From the NCBI GenBank assembly GCA_024663395.1, contig JANFAH010000012.1:124001-188000 (forward strand): 64,000 nt of DNA, in the 5' to 3' direction. The position numbers and the translations under genes were made by a program. The notes under the pieces were generated by a model that saw nothing but the letters and a program-made list of their open reading frames with translations, did no database searches and was not told where the DNA came from. Shown here one piece after another: positions 24,939-36,500 of the stretch; position 1 is the first letter of the stretch, and each line of letters opens with the position of its first letter. This stretch comes from Pisolithus tinctorius. Lineage: Eukaryota; Basidiomycota; Agaricomycetes; Boletales; Pisolithaceae.

Positions 24939-27536
24939 ATGACCAGTCAGTTATACGTAGATTCTGAGCGCTACTGGCACACGTTGTTGTCAGACTTCGG
25001 CTCGGTCCCCCTCACCGAACGTGTTCATGCACCTTCAGCCTCTGCTTCCATTTGCATCACGAAATCGAACTCAGATTTCGAGCATCTTGCTTTAGAACGA
25101 ATGAAGCACGAGGATATTCGATTGACTCTGCTGTATGCTTGGGCTGTGGTTCTGTCACGGCATGCTGGAACTGAGGATGTCCTTGTTGCTGAAGGCATGT
25201 CATTTAACGTCTTCGAGTTTTACCACTAAAGAATAATGTGTATCTAGCTCTACCAGGGATCGTTCTGGTCCCTCGACGGGTTCAGTTTGCCTCGACACCC
25301 CCTCCTCGAGAGCAGTTGTCCATGCAACTAGCCCAAGATGCCATTCATGCGTCGGCAGCCTGGGAAGTCACCAAGAGCATGATGAACGAGGGAATCCACT
25401 CTGTTGTGGAGATTCTAGAGGAGCCTGCGTTGTCGCTGTTCTCCTTGGATCAGGGATCGCATTTCCGCTCATACGACACACCGCTGCACCTAACACTCTC
25501 GTACACCCCTTCGCAGTCGTTCACCTTTACTTTGAGGTTCGATCCCGGCGTTTTTGACGTGCAAGATATGCAGTATATGCTCGACCACCTTGTTCTTGTA
25601 TTTAAGCAACTCGTCGTTAACCCCTCATTGTCTGGTGCGGAACTCAACATGATGACTGCGAGCGAGCGAGCGTTCATGCAGGAACTCCCCTCTGTCATCA
25701 AAACCAGCAGTTTAGCGGAACCGGAGAACCCCTCACGTTATACTTACGTTTACGATCTGCTGGCACGTCGCGCCCTTGCCCGTCCAGACAATGTCGCGGT
25801 TGAATGCGATGGAAGAGTGGTATATACCTATGCTGGACTCGACGCCGCTTCCAACCAATTCGCGCGGTACTTGAAAGATGCTTTATCTGTTCGTTCCGGT
25901 GATATTTTACTTCTTTTCTTGCCGCGGTCTCCGTTGGCTATCGTTGTCCTCTACGCGATCCTAAAAGTTGGCGCAGCATATCTCGCTGTCGACATTGAAA
26001 CTCCTACCATACTCTTCCACCAGACAGTCCATATGACTAACTCTTCGTTATTCCTGACAGTTACATCGCTGGTGGAGAAATTGCGTGCGATGAGCTACGG
26101 ACAAAACATTGTTCCGATAGACACCGTAGCGGAGAAATGGTGTCACTTGGATAGCGCATGGCAGCCTGGCCTCTTTCCTACAGGAAATCCGAAAAACACT
26201 CTGGCGTATTTAAGTTTTACAAGTGGATCGACTGGTCCTCCGAAAAAATGCATGACGTCGCATTCGAATTTGGTGCACTGGATCGTCGAAGCTGCGCCCG
26301 CTTTTGGTCGTACGATGAAAACACGTCAGCTTATGGTAGGATGATCTTCGTGTCTATCATTGTCAGCAATTAGTGATACACTACACAGGTGCATGAATTG
26401 TACTGGGATGGTTCTATCGAAGAAATCTTCCTCACGCATTACGTAGGCGGCTCGGTTTGCATAGCTATGAAAACTGAAGCCGTGTCGGACATACACGACG
26501 CCCTTATTGCAACGAAAGCCAACTCGATTACCCTTTCACCGACGCGAGGTATGCAGCTGCACCCTGCAGATTACCCATTCTTGAAATTGGTTGTGTTCAC
26601 GGGTGAACCTCTGACACGGTTCGTACGGGAGAGTGCGTCTCATCTTCTGTAGCTCCTCCGTTTTACGAACTATATACGTAGAGTGGCTTAGTGATGGACG
26701 AACGCTACTCAACGCTTTCGGTCCCAGCGAGTCCATCTGCGGTTTTACGGTGGAAACTCCTGTGCGTTCGTCAGCATCAAACGAGACCCCTGTGGGGTTC
26801 AGTATTGGAGGGCAGACACGACTTTACGTTCTGGATTGCGACATGAAGCTCGTGCCGGTTGGTTGTGTAGGGGAGATATTTGTGTCCGGTCCAACTGTGG
26901 GCTTAGGCTACCTTGGAGACCCAGAGGCTACCGCGCAGTCGTTCATGGTGGACCCATTCAGGAAAGAGTTTAGGATGTACCGAACTGGAGACTTTGGCCG
27001 GTAAGTCTTAACGCGTCCTGCCCATTCTGATCTTTGAATGCCAGTTTTCCCAGTGTCAACCACGAAGGAAGACTTCAATTTATTGGACGTCGAGACAGGC
27101 AAATCAAACTGACTGCTTGCAGAATTGAGCTGGGTGTGTTAATTCATCGTTTCGGTTTGCAACTTGCGAGGTCTCACCTGCTGTAGGAGAAATCGAGGCT
27201 GCTCTCCATGCGGCCGAAAGCAAGTGGTCGATAGCAGCGGAGCTTGTCACATACAATGAAGAGCCGCGCATCGCTTCATTCCTTGCCTCCCGCTTCGTCA
27301 ATGGCCCACACAAATTAACGCTTCAACTTTCGGACGATGTCAAGGCCGAAATCCTTCGTTTGATGGCTTTCATTCAGCCGAGATTATTGGAGTTCCGTTG
27401 GCCTACGATTTGGGTCCCAGTCGATGGAGTGCCATTCACGCTCACCGGGAAGCTAAACCGCAAATGTTTACGGGAATTTTTCCATGGGTTGCCACAATCC
27501 ACGCAGAACGAGTTGGCGATGCTTGCCACAGCATAG
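24939..27536 (+). CDS. NRPS-like condensation(partial)-adenylation protein, intact six-exon copy
   Basis: Predicted 780 aa. Exons: 24939-25194, 25248-26335, 26389-26648, 26692-27000, 27054-27133, 27187-27536. Introns 2-5 are GT-AG; intron 1 fits only as a GC-AG intron (AAG|GCATGT...CTAG). Four of five are 53 nt, the third 43 nt, and all keep frame. Adenylation motifs are in order: A1/A2 (LKVGAAYLAVD), A3 (LSFTSGSTGPPKK), A4 (YWDGSIEEIF), A5 (NAFGPSES), A7 (YRTGDFGR), A8 (GRRDRQIKLTACRIELGEIE), A10 with its lysine (LTGKLNRK). The front keeps only the second half of a condensation domain (no HHxxxDG), and no carrier (T) domain follows before the TAG. It could activate an amino or other carboxylic acid but not hold it as a thioester. 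Substrate not inferred. The start ATG is the first in frame; a longer 5' part may have been lost. Confidence 0.75.
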
Positions 27537-27892
27537 CAGAGCCGGCCACCAGACCAATAACAACCAGAACATAATGCGCGCCCCGCAGCTCAGATGCCTC
27601 TGAAGTCTCGTTTCTAAGATCTACTTTCCTTCCATGAGCCGACCGGACCTCATGCGACAGGGATATCGATGGAGGGTCCTACGTAGTACATATGCTTTTC
27701 AGTAAGCCGGTTATTCTGACTATATTTCGGACTTCGAGCCATTTTCTCCCGTGGAATGATTTGCAAGTTAGTACCACTTCTGTACTGCGGTGAATGTATA
27801 TAATGGTCTGTTGGAGTTGTAATGTAAGGTGTGACAATTGACAGCTTCCATTTGGGGTGGTAGGTACATCAGGAAAATAACACATTGCCTCT
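27537..27892. other. Junction between CpG-normal and CpG-poor DNA
   Basis: No gene seen. CG dinucleotides are common to about 27750 and become very rare from about 27880 on, marking the edge of the repeat-rich arm. Confidence 0.6.
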
Positions 27893-28278
27893 GTGATCCA
27901 AATTCCTAATAAAGAAAGTCACTTTGTACCAATATTTCCTCAGGGATACACTATTTCATGTCATGGTGAAGACAATTCACTTTTTAAACTGACACATCAT
28001 CAATTACCACTCATTCCAGCATGGGCTTTTATGGATTACAAAGTCCAGGGTGTGTCATTATCCAAAGTAGTTGTTGATCTTGCCAGTGCCCATGGAATTC
28101 AACATGCATATGTGATGCTATCTCATGCACCTCTCTTAATGATCTTGCCATTCTTTGTTATTTCACCCCTCATCAATCTCTCAGATGCCTGCAAGAGGAT
28201 CTTTGTTGTGAGTTTCAACAATTGGCTGATTTGGATGACATGACCACACATCAGTTTAATAATCTACAACATGTGTGA
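27893..28278 (+). pseudogene. Helitron (Pif1-like) helicase C-terminal fragment
   Basis: Reads QLPLIPAWAFMDYKVQGVSL, VVVDLASAHGIQHAYVMLSHA, the end of a Pif1/Helitron superfamily 1 helicase (motifs V and VI; the final conserved SR is here SH). A one- or two-base frameshift near 28135 is needed to continue as NDLAILCYFTPHQSLRCLQE and FQQLADLDDMTTHQFNNL to a TGA at 28276-28278. The rest of the helicase and the Rep domain are absent, so this is a relic of a rolling-circle transposon. I could not find its CTRR-hairpin terminus. Confidence 0.7.
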
Positions 28279-28569
28279 CACTTTTCTGATTGACGAATGT
28301 TTTTGAGCTGGATTTCTTTTCTTTCAAATGTTCTAGACTGTGCATTTGATTTGCTCTCCAAGTGCTACCCCTTCCCCCTTGCTATTGCAACCCACATTCT
28401 TCATTACAATTTCCAACCACAACACCTTTCCAGTTTGCAATTCAAAGCATGGTTCACATGATGTCACCACTGTGTAATGTACTTGTCCCTTACATCCCTT
28501 TCCCTACCTGACATAAAACCTTTCTGTCTAGAATTCTGATACATCATCCATGCCTCTTCTTGACTTGTC

Positions 28570-31316
28570 ATGGCTTTCATCTGCTTGAAGGCCAACACTC
28601 TTGCTAAGGATTTGTGGCCAGAAGAAAATAAGCTTGCAATTTCACTTCATGTGAAAGGACGAACATTAGCTGACTGGGAATACTTCCCCTCTACTTTGGA
28701 AGAGATGACATCTTGGGCAACCATTGTCAATAATGGTGAAAACACAAATTGGAATCATAACAATCTCCTTGTCTATAAATCACCCCCTCTCTGCTCCCCA
28801 AGCACATTCTTTCCTGTTTCTGTACATCTGTTCAGCTTTCTACAGTCATTCCAAATTGGAAGTCATGGGAATTGGCAATGGTGAGGATTTATATCATAAC
28901 TATCATTGTTCCTACTGATGATGTGTTTCAGAATTGACCACAGTAATGGTCTTGCTACAGAGAAATTGGTTTTGTCATGTGGAGGCAATGTTTTCAATTC
29001 TGCATGGAAAAACCAGCTGGAATCCCTTAATCTTGCAGGGACTTTTGCGAGTAAATGCCTTCAAATGCCTCTTCATTGTCACTACAACACCAATCAACTA
29101 TTCTTGCAACACAGGATTTCTATCATGAAGGCCTCTTCTGCATCAACATCTCACATGCCTTCCATGTTGGTTGATGCTCAAAACTCTTGGTCAAATAACA
29201 TCCAGACACCTGAGGATGATTACACCCTCTTTGACATGAATGACCATGGAGATATTTTGTCCTTAGGGGAAGAATCTCTCAATCATGGTGATTTTATTGA
29301 AGTTGATGTAGAATTCGACCTTGTGATTGCACAAGACAATGTCAGACATGCCATTTTGAAGTTGTACCTTTTCTTTAAAGATATTGTGTGTTTGCTACCA
29401 GTGTCTGATCCCTGCATAAGACCTTCATTGCCTTCTCTGAAACTATTTGACTAATGTCCAAACAGGTCTCCATGAATCTGAAACACAAACAGATGGGTGT
29501 GGAACATCAAACTTCACCATCAATCAAATGCATGTGAACTGGATCAACAACAAAAAACATGTCCAACAGTTCCTCAACTCATGGGACACAAACCATACAA
29601 AAAAACATACACTCATCAATGATCTTGGGATGTCATCTTCCTTCTCATGGATTTTCACACACAGAAACAAATGTTCAACTACAAAGTGACCATTTCTATT
29701 CCATCAAAAAAGTCTGTTTATTAAACATGAAAAGACATTATTTCATCACTTATCGTTATACTTCCCATGCTGAAATGTGTAACACCTGCATTGCATCTTC
29801 ATCATCATAATCATCTAGGTCTTTTTTTTTTTTTTCAAAACTCTTGATTACTCCATGTTTGAAACATTGATGCAAAGAAAATTGCCTTCTGCCCTTGCCT
29901 TAAAAAAAAAAAGAGACATATACTGTGTAGTCTGAAACTTCCATTATCTGACCACACAAAACAGGTGCCTGCTCTGGAAAACAACTTTTCTTTTTCACAT
30001 CAACATTTAAAAATACCATGGGATTCTAGTTCATGTGCATATATTTATCGATGTCATGACCATTAAACTACATCATACTTGCTACCCCTTTCTTTAGTCT
30101 TCATATACACACAAAGTGTACCAACTTCAACAATCCTGCTTTGAAGATGCCTCTGAAACACAAACACTCAGTACATGGAGAAAGCTCATCACTGTCAAAG
30201 CACATCCAGTATGTGTTCCAAACCTTGAAGACTCATCCAACGAACTCATGATTGCTTTACATCCCTCAAAAAAAAGAAGTGATGACTCATCAGGTTCATT
30301 GGCTGCCATGTTAACAGGGACCAATGTTCATCAAGACACCATGCCTAAACCTGATGTGGTGAATACAACAGTGCCCTCCTATCCAGCTAGGAAAAATAAA
30401 AAAGAAAAAAGTTCTGCTTTACCTTCTACTTGTGTGAAGAATGTCCTCAAAACCTCAACTTCAACTTTGATCAATGAAAAGGAGATTCAAGGATATTCAA
30501 CTACACTCAAAAAGTAAGTCTACATCTTCATCTCCTTACATATCAATTGTTCATGATATTGACTACAGTTGTATTGAAAAATTGATTACTTTTGAAAACC
30601 CTTGCTCACATATTTACTCCCTTGCGAAATTACTTCCCACCACATCCTGGGGTCAAAACAACCCTTACAGTGATCAAAGCAAGATGTTATGTGATCCTAC
30701 ATCTAACAAACCTATCTTAATTTGGATGGTTGGGCACATCTCTGCTACCTGGTTCTTGAGAAATGGTCAACCAGATCGGCAATGCTCTGTAACCATTGTT
30801 CCTCTCTCCCATGAGATATGTCAACAAGCCCTTCTCTTACTATCAGGTTTCTCTCAACACCCCCTGTGTTAGTTTCATTTTGGATGATGCTTACTATCCA
30901 TCTCCTTTGCTAACATGTTCTTAAAGCCTCAGCCAACATCCCTTCTTCAGTAGTGCAAGCTTCATGTTGGCAAAGTTCAAAGCACAGAGATACAGTATGT
31001 CAATAATGTATTTTCCTTAATGACATTTAATGATTTTTATCTACTACAGGCATCCCTATTTTCATCTGTGTATGATGCATGGGATGTTTTCTGTGTGAAA
31101 AGTGAGATGGATCTTTATCCCACTACTGAGTTAAAAAAGAAAGACCTCATACTGTTGGAAGTAAAATTGATACATTACTTTGTGAGGGACAATGGCAGAT
31201 GGTATACTCATCATCATGCTCAGTTTGAGTTACAGTCCATCTCCCTTCTTTACTCTGCTGATGAAAGTGACTCAGAAAATAACTGCAGGTATGATATTGG
31301 TGATTTATGTATTTAA
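28570..31316 (+). pseudogene. Unrecognised spliced coding remnants downstream of the helicase
   Basis: Several plus-strand open stretches of protein-like composition: 28570-28780 (LAKDLWPEENKLAISLHVKG), 28906-29454 (NVFNSAWKNQLESLNLAG; acidic end), 29447-29640, 30116-30517 (lysine-rich RKNKKEKSS), 30474-30872 and 31020-31316 (YDAWDVFCVKSEMDLYPT, KKDLILLEVKLIHYFVRDNGRW). They are separated by intron-sized gaps, and GT/AG sites such as GTAAGTCTAC at 30515 occur. They look like one or two multi-exon basidiomycete genes, possibly cargo of the Helitron, but I recognise no domain and cannot fix exon ends. CG is almost absent. Oligo-T at 29823-29835 interrupts. Confidence 0.35.
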
Positions 31317-31459
31317 AACAATGAGAACTTTGAAAACTGAATTCAATCATTGTCAAGCTGATCTCTTTAACCCAAAAAATTGACTGCAATAATGCTTCCA
31401 TTAACTACATGACAGTAAATGAGAAGAAAGAAATGTGATGAAGAAAAAAAAAAGGGAGC

Positions 31460-32344
31460 TTACATTTCTTGGACATATGGCACCACAATCTGTCTGCTCA
31501 TCCCACATGTTCTGCCACCCAGCTTCCAGGATACTGTTTTCACATTATAACATAGCTCCTCTATGATCTGCAATGAGTTTTCACTGCAACTGAGATTCAA
31601 CCACATGCAATGTTTATCATGTATGTATTGAACAGATTTCATACACACATCATCATCACCATCAGAGCATAGGCATGTGAAGTATGAGATCCCTCTTCAA
31701 TGATACTTTTCAATTTGGTGGTGAGTGATGACACTGGGTTGACTGCCATTCTTAAAATAGCAAGGATTTAAAAGTGCTTTTTGATGAAGAGTGTAAAGAG
31801 GATATGCACAGAATAATGTGGCCAGGGTCACAAAATTCATTGAAATCATATGACAACCCTCAAAGATGGGTGTGATAGTGCATTCCAATCATGTGACAAC
31901 CAAAGTAAGAATGGCATGCAAGTTCTGGAAAGTTTCGATAGTTTGAATGTGAGTTGTCATGCATGGTGACTTGCTGTGATCATCTACCACAATTCACCAA
32001 AAACCCACCTCTGTAATGTTTTCTTTAAGAACATCACCTTCCTTGCAACTGATGAAAACATCCAAATTCCTTGGCAACCAATCCTCACAGTGTTCTCCAA
32101 ATAGCAAATGCAATGCTATGGATCCACCAATTATAGCATCATGCATGGAAAATGATTGAAAAAGGCTTTGCAGACAATGAAATCTTCCAATGATGAGTGA
32201 ATAAAGACAGAGTTGTAGAGATTTCTCAATCATGTTCTTTGTATGAGGTAGAGCATCCATCAATTTTATCCAGTCATTGAGGTCCATGAAATCAATAATG
32301 CAACAGAGAACCTCTGGTGGTACATGCATGATTGAAGATGGCAT
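31460..32344 (-). pseudogene. F-box plus nucleotidyltransferase-like protein, copy 1
   Basis: Reading leftwards from ATG 32342-32344: IMHVPPEVLCCIIDFMDLND is an F-box-like start, followed by AIIGGSIALHLLFGEHCEDW and LPRNLDVFIS, which resembles the GS...DLD core of nucleotidyltransferase-fold proteins often fused to F-boxes in Agaricomycetes. After a gap, 31888-31697 carries NFVTLATLFCAYPLYTLHQK and 31648-31460 carries YIHDKHCMWLNL and LGGRTCG. The same segments occur in the plus-strand copy at 38283-39147, which supports a single gene. Exon limits are uncertain and stops lie between segments; probably a pseudogene. Family function unknown; an SCF adaptor role is only a guess from the F-box. 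Confidence 0.5.
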
Positions 32345-32621
32345 TGACTACATAAAAATTCATCTATGTTGGTCCCCATCTTGACAACATAAAATATCAT
32401 TACTAACCTTCATCAGATTCTGGTCATTGAAATGCCTAGAGAAGCATAAGCAACAGTGAATACATGGATATTATCCCATGACATGATGGCATCATTGATG
32501 ACCTCAAATCTGTTACTATATCATCACCATCATCATTAGCTTCAACACAGAAAGCTTTTCAAATTCAAGATAACTCCTTTTTAAACAAATCCTGAAAGGT
32601 AATAAAAACTAACAGTCAACA

Positions 32622-32996
32622 TTGTGTCAAAGTTTGCTCAAGTCCTCCCCAGACAACACTATGCCCTGCAACACTCCAGAGTTTTATTCTGTCTCTGCCA
32701 TTCTTGTTCAAAATCAACAAGAATTGGGCCTGTGTCTGGTCGCCATCCAGCGCCACTCAACAGGTTATATTTCACTATGTGGCATAGCAAACTACTTCTC
32801 TGAAACTTCAGATATTCTCCAAGAAGTGGTCATTCTGGATAACCATCAAATTGTTATCTTCTTCGATCATGACTTGCACATTAGGGATTGTCTTCATGCT
32901 ACCTACATCTGTGTGATGGTAGACTCAAACTGCTTTCCCCTAAACCTCCATGCTGAACATGACATCATACCTGCAGCATTAGCTTTACAATGGTAA
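32622..32996 (+). other. Unrecognised 124-codon open frame
   Basis: Stretch with ILVQNQQELGLCLVAIQRHS, ILQEVVILDNHQIVIFFDHD. Protein-like composition and followed by a GTAAGA donor-like site at 32995. No family recognised. It lies between the minus-strand F-box relic and the Copia element and may be another fragment of the same gene set as 28570-31316. Confidence 0.3.
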
Positions 32997-33259
32997 GAAA
33001 CTCTTATCTTACCTTCCCAAGCATGACTTTAACACATATTTACAAGACTTGATCACTGTTTTTTGTCAAACCACTGAAACTGCATTACAAAGAAAAATAG
33101 ATGTACTCAGCAGTAACTGATGACTGCATTCCAATTGCATCTAAAAATGGGTAATATGAATTAAATTAAATAAATCAATATGAAATAAAAGAAACTAAGA
33201 CTGTCCCCTCTGATCTAGAAAAATCTCTCCTTGACACTATCATGCTTCTAAGCATATGC

Positions 33260-33500
33260 TAATGAAGTTATGAGTATCTACACTACATCAGTACCAAGTA
33301 AATGAATGTAAGTATAGGTATGCTCACCTCAGTGTATGAAGTAGTCACTGAGGTGGAAAAGAACAGTGCAGAAAATTTATAGTACCATAATTAGTAAGCA
33401 TAGTGACATCGGAATTTAATTCCGAGGGTCAGGGAGAGACTCCGAGCCCTCTGGGTGAAACTCCAAGAGGCTACCATAACTCCAGAACACATTCTCAACA
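33260..33500 (-). repeat. Copia 3' LTR
   Basis: 241 bp. Matches 38014-38254 along its whole length with scattered, mostly C/T and G/A, differences. Adjacent on the interior side is a GGGGGAG polypurine tract (minus strand, 33501-33507). Confidence 0.9.
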
Positions 33501-33507
33501 CTCCCCC
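33501..33507 (-). other. Copia polypurine tract
   Basis: GGGGGAG on the minus strand between the gag-pol stop and the 3' LTR, the usual place of the plus-strand primer. Confidence 0.7.
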
Positions 33508-36500
33508 TCAATCAGAATGAAGTCCAAGTGCAGATGCGAAGTGTTTCACCTTGATGCTAGGTAAAGGCTTGATAAGGGTATTGGTGACCATGTCATCAGT
33601 AGGACAATAAATTAAATGAAAGGAACAGTTTTCCACAGCAAAATGAATAAAATGGTATTGTATATCAATGTGTTTGGTGTGAGCATGGTAGCTGCCATCC
33701 TTGGTGAGTGTGATGGCAGATTGGCTGTCAGAATATAGTGGGATAGGATGTTTGAGTGGTTGGAAAACTTCCCCAATGAGTCATTGAAGCCACAAGCCCT
33801 CTTTGGCTGTGTGAGTTGCTGCAACATACTCTGCTTCAGCAGTCGAGAGCATTATGAGTTCTTGTTTCTGTGAAGCCCAACTAATAGCTCCTCCATCCAG
33901 TAGATATGCATATCCACTGATAGCCCATCGATGCTCCTGTGAAGCTCTGTCTGCATTGGTATAGCCCTTGAGGCCTTGTTCTGTATTTCCAAATGTCAAA
34001 GCAAGTGCTTTTGTGCCTGCAATATACCTGTAGATTTGTTTTACAGCTTCCCAGTGAGTCATGTTGGGTGTGTTATTGAACTGTGCAACTGTGGAGACAG
34101 CAAATGCAATGTCTGGGCATGTTCCAACAGCAAGGTGCATGAGGGACCCTACAGCAGCATGGTAGGGTACATTTTTCATGTGTGCAGCTTCATTGACTGG
34201 CTGCAGAATTTCTCTGCAAGAGAGTTTCATTCCAGGGTCCATTGGAATTGTGGCAGGTTTGCAGTCAGCAAGGTTGTATTTCATCAGAATGGCCTCAATG
34301 TAGGACTGCTGTGACAGGGATATGGTGCAAGCTTCTCTATTCTGCATCACCTTCATTCCAAGTAGCCAACTGATGGGCCCTAGGTCAGAGATTTTAAAAT
34401 GAGTGCTGATCTCTTGTTTAAATGAGCGAATTAACAATGGGGAACTGCCTGTTACAGTGCAGTCATTGATGTGGCTGGCAAGGATGAGGATTTCCAATCC
34501 TATGCAACCATAGAATACTCCCCAGTCTGCATGTGCCCTGGTAAGTCCAAGATCTGCTAGGGTAGCACATAGCTTCTGGTACCACCAAAGCATGCCTTGT
34601 TTTGAGCTGTATAATGCAATGTTTAACTTCCAAACTGGATGGGAAAAATTCCACCCTACAGCATAGCCCTCAGGGAGCTCCATATAGATGTCTTCACCAT
34701 CTCTGAGTTTGCCATTTAGGAATGCTGAGTGAAAGTCAAAGACATCAATGTCCCAGTCATTGCATGCAGCAATTGCAAGTATGGTGCAAAGCGATGCAAG
34801 CCTTGCAACAGGAGCATAGGTTTCATCATAGTCAACACCCTGTATCTGAGAGTAGCCCTTAGCAATTAGGTGGGCCTTGTACTTCTTGATCTCTCCAGCA
34901 GTGTTGCATTTTATCTTGAAAACCCATTTGCATCCTATGACATTTGCACTGTTGGGGCACTGAACAACATCCCAGGTGTGCACTTCCTCTAGGCTCTGTA
35001 ATTCTGCATTTATGGCATTTTGCCACTTTGGCCAGTCAGCTTGGGATTCTGCCTCATGTACTGTTGATGGATCTAGCCTTTCAGCTTCAGCCATCCCTGC
35101 CACCATAGCATACATGATGTTAGTGTCATCTTCATCAGCAGCTAGTTCATCATTGAATACATAGGTAGCATTTTCCCAGGGTTTCAGGCTGTTTGGGTTG
35201 CTATCACTCTCTCAGAGTTCTTTTATGAAGTCAAGAGGGATGCATCCATCATGAGTGCCTTCACCTGCATGTAAGTGCCTCATATAGTCTGATTCAAAGT
35301 GTTGGCAAGTGGAACGGCAAGGTTGAGGTGGGGGTGTTTCAAAGTTCTCTCCAAGTGGGTCTGAAATGGGTCTTGGAATTTCCAAAGTTGCTTCAGTGGG
35401 TCACTCAACTATCTGCAAGGGCCTCGGAATTTCCTTGTGAAGCTGCAAAATTTCATTTTGAGGCTTTGGAATTTCCTCCTGAGGCTTCAGAATTTCATTT
35501 TGAGGCTTTGGAATTTCCTTCTGAGGTGTCAGAATTCCCCTGCTCCCCCTTGAGTGGCACACCATGTGGTATGGACACATCTCAGTGCTCAAAAATGACA
35601 CTTTGTTCAATTCTGATTGCTTGTGTGTCAGGCCAGTAGATGTGGTGGCCATTGCTCTCAGGATCAAAACCTACCCAGTGTCTGTCTCAGGCTCACATGT
35701 CTAGCTTGGAGCTGGAGGTATCATGGACCTTTACATGACATCCCCAGACTGGGATTTTTGAGAGGTCAGGTGGTCTGTTGTAGAGCATTTCATAGGGAGT
35801 CTTGGTGCCTAGATGGCAAGTTGATGAGCAGTTTTTGAGCCAAGTAGCATGCATAATGGCCTCCCCCCAGAGGTTCTTGGGTAAGCCACTGGCATGAATC
35901 ATCACATGTACACACTCAACAAGTGTTCTGTTGAGTCATTCTGCAACTCCATTGTGTTCAGGGGTATCATGGACAGTTATGCATTGTTCTGTGCCTCAGG
36001 ATTTCAGATAATCCGAAAATTCTGCACTAAGATATTCCCCTCCATGATCCAAGCAAAGTCACTTGACTTTGGTGTCGAACTGCATGTTCAGCCATGCTTC
36101 ATAGGCCTTGTAGGATTTGAAGGTTTCAGCCTTTGTCTTCTGCAAAAATAGGGTGGTGTAACAAGTGTGGTTGTCCATAAATGACATGTAGTACTGGCTG
36201 TGGCCTGGGGTTTTTGGACTGGAGAAGGTCCCCAAAGGTCTGTGTGGACCTTGTCACCAAGGTGTTCATGGCAGGGTGGGTCATGCTCCTTCCCAATGGG
36301 CTTCTGAGTTGCTTTGGCATATTCACATGAATTGCATGTGCCCATGGTAGAATGTGCTTCATCCAGCTTAATTCTGGTGATTGTGCCATCCTTGAGCATG
36401 TGCCAGATGGCTTCAGGAGTGATATGACCAAGCCTGATGTGTATCTCCTCCATGGTTAAGGATTCCATGGCCTTAGCTAGGCCTTCAAAGGCACAACAAG

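Noticed and set aside
28279..33259. Helitron 3' terminus (hairpin plus CTRR) and full Helitron limits
   Set aside because: No convincing GC hairpin followed by CTAG/CTAA-type end was found, so no boundaries are claimed.
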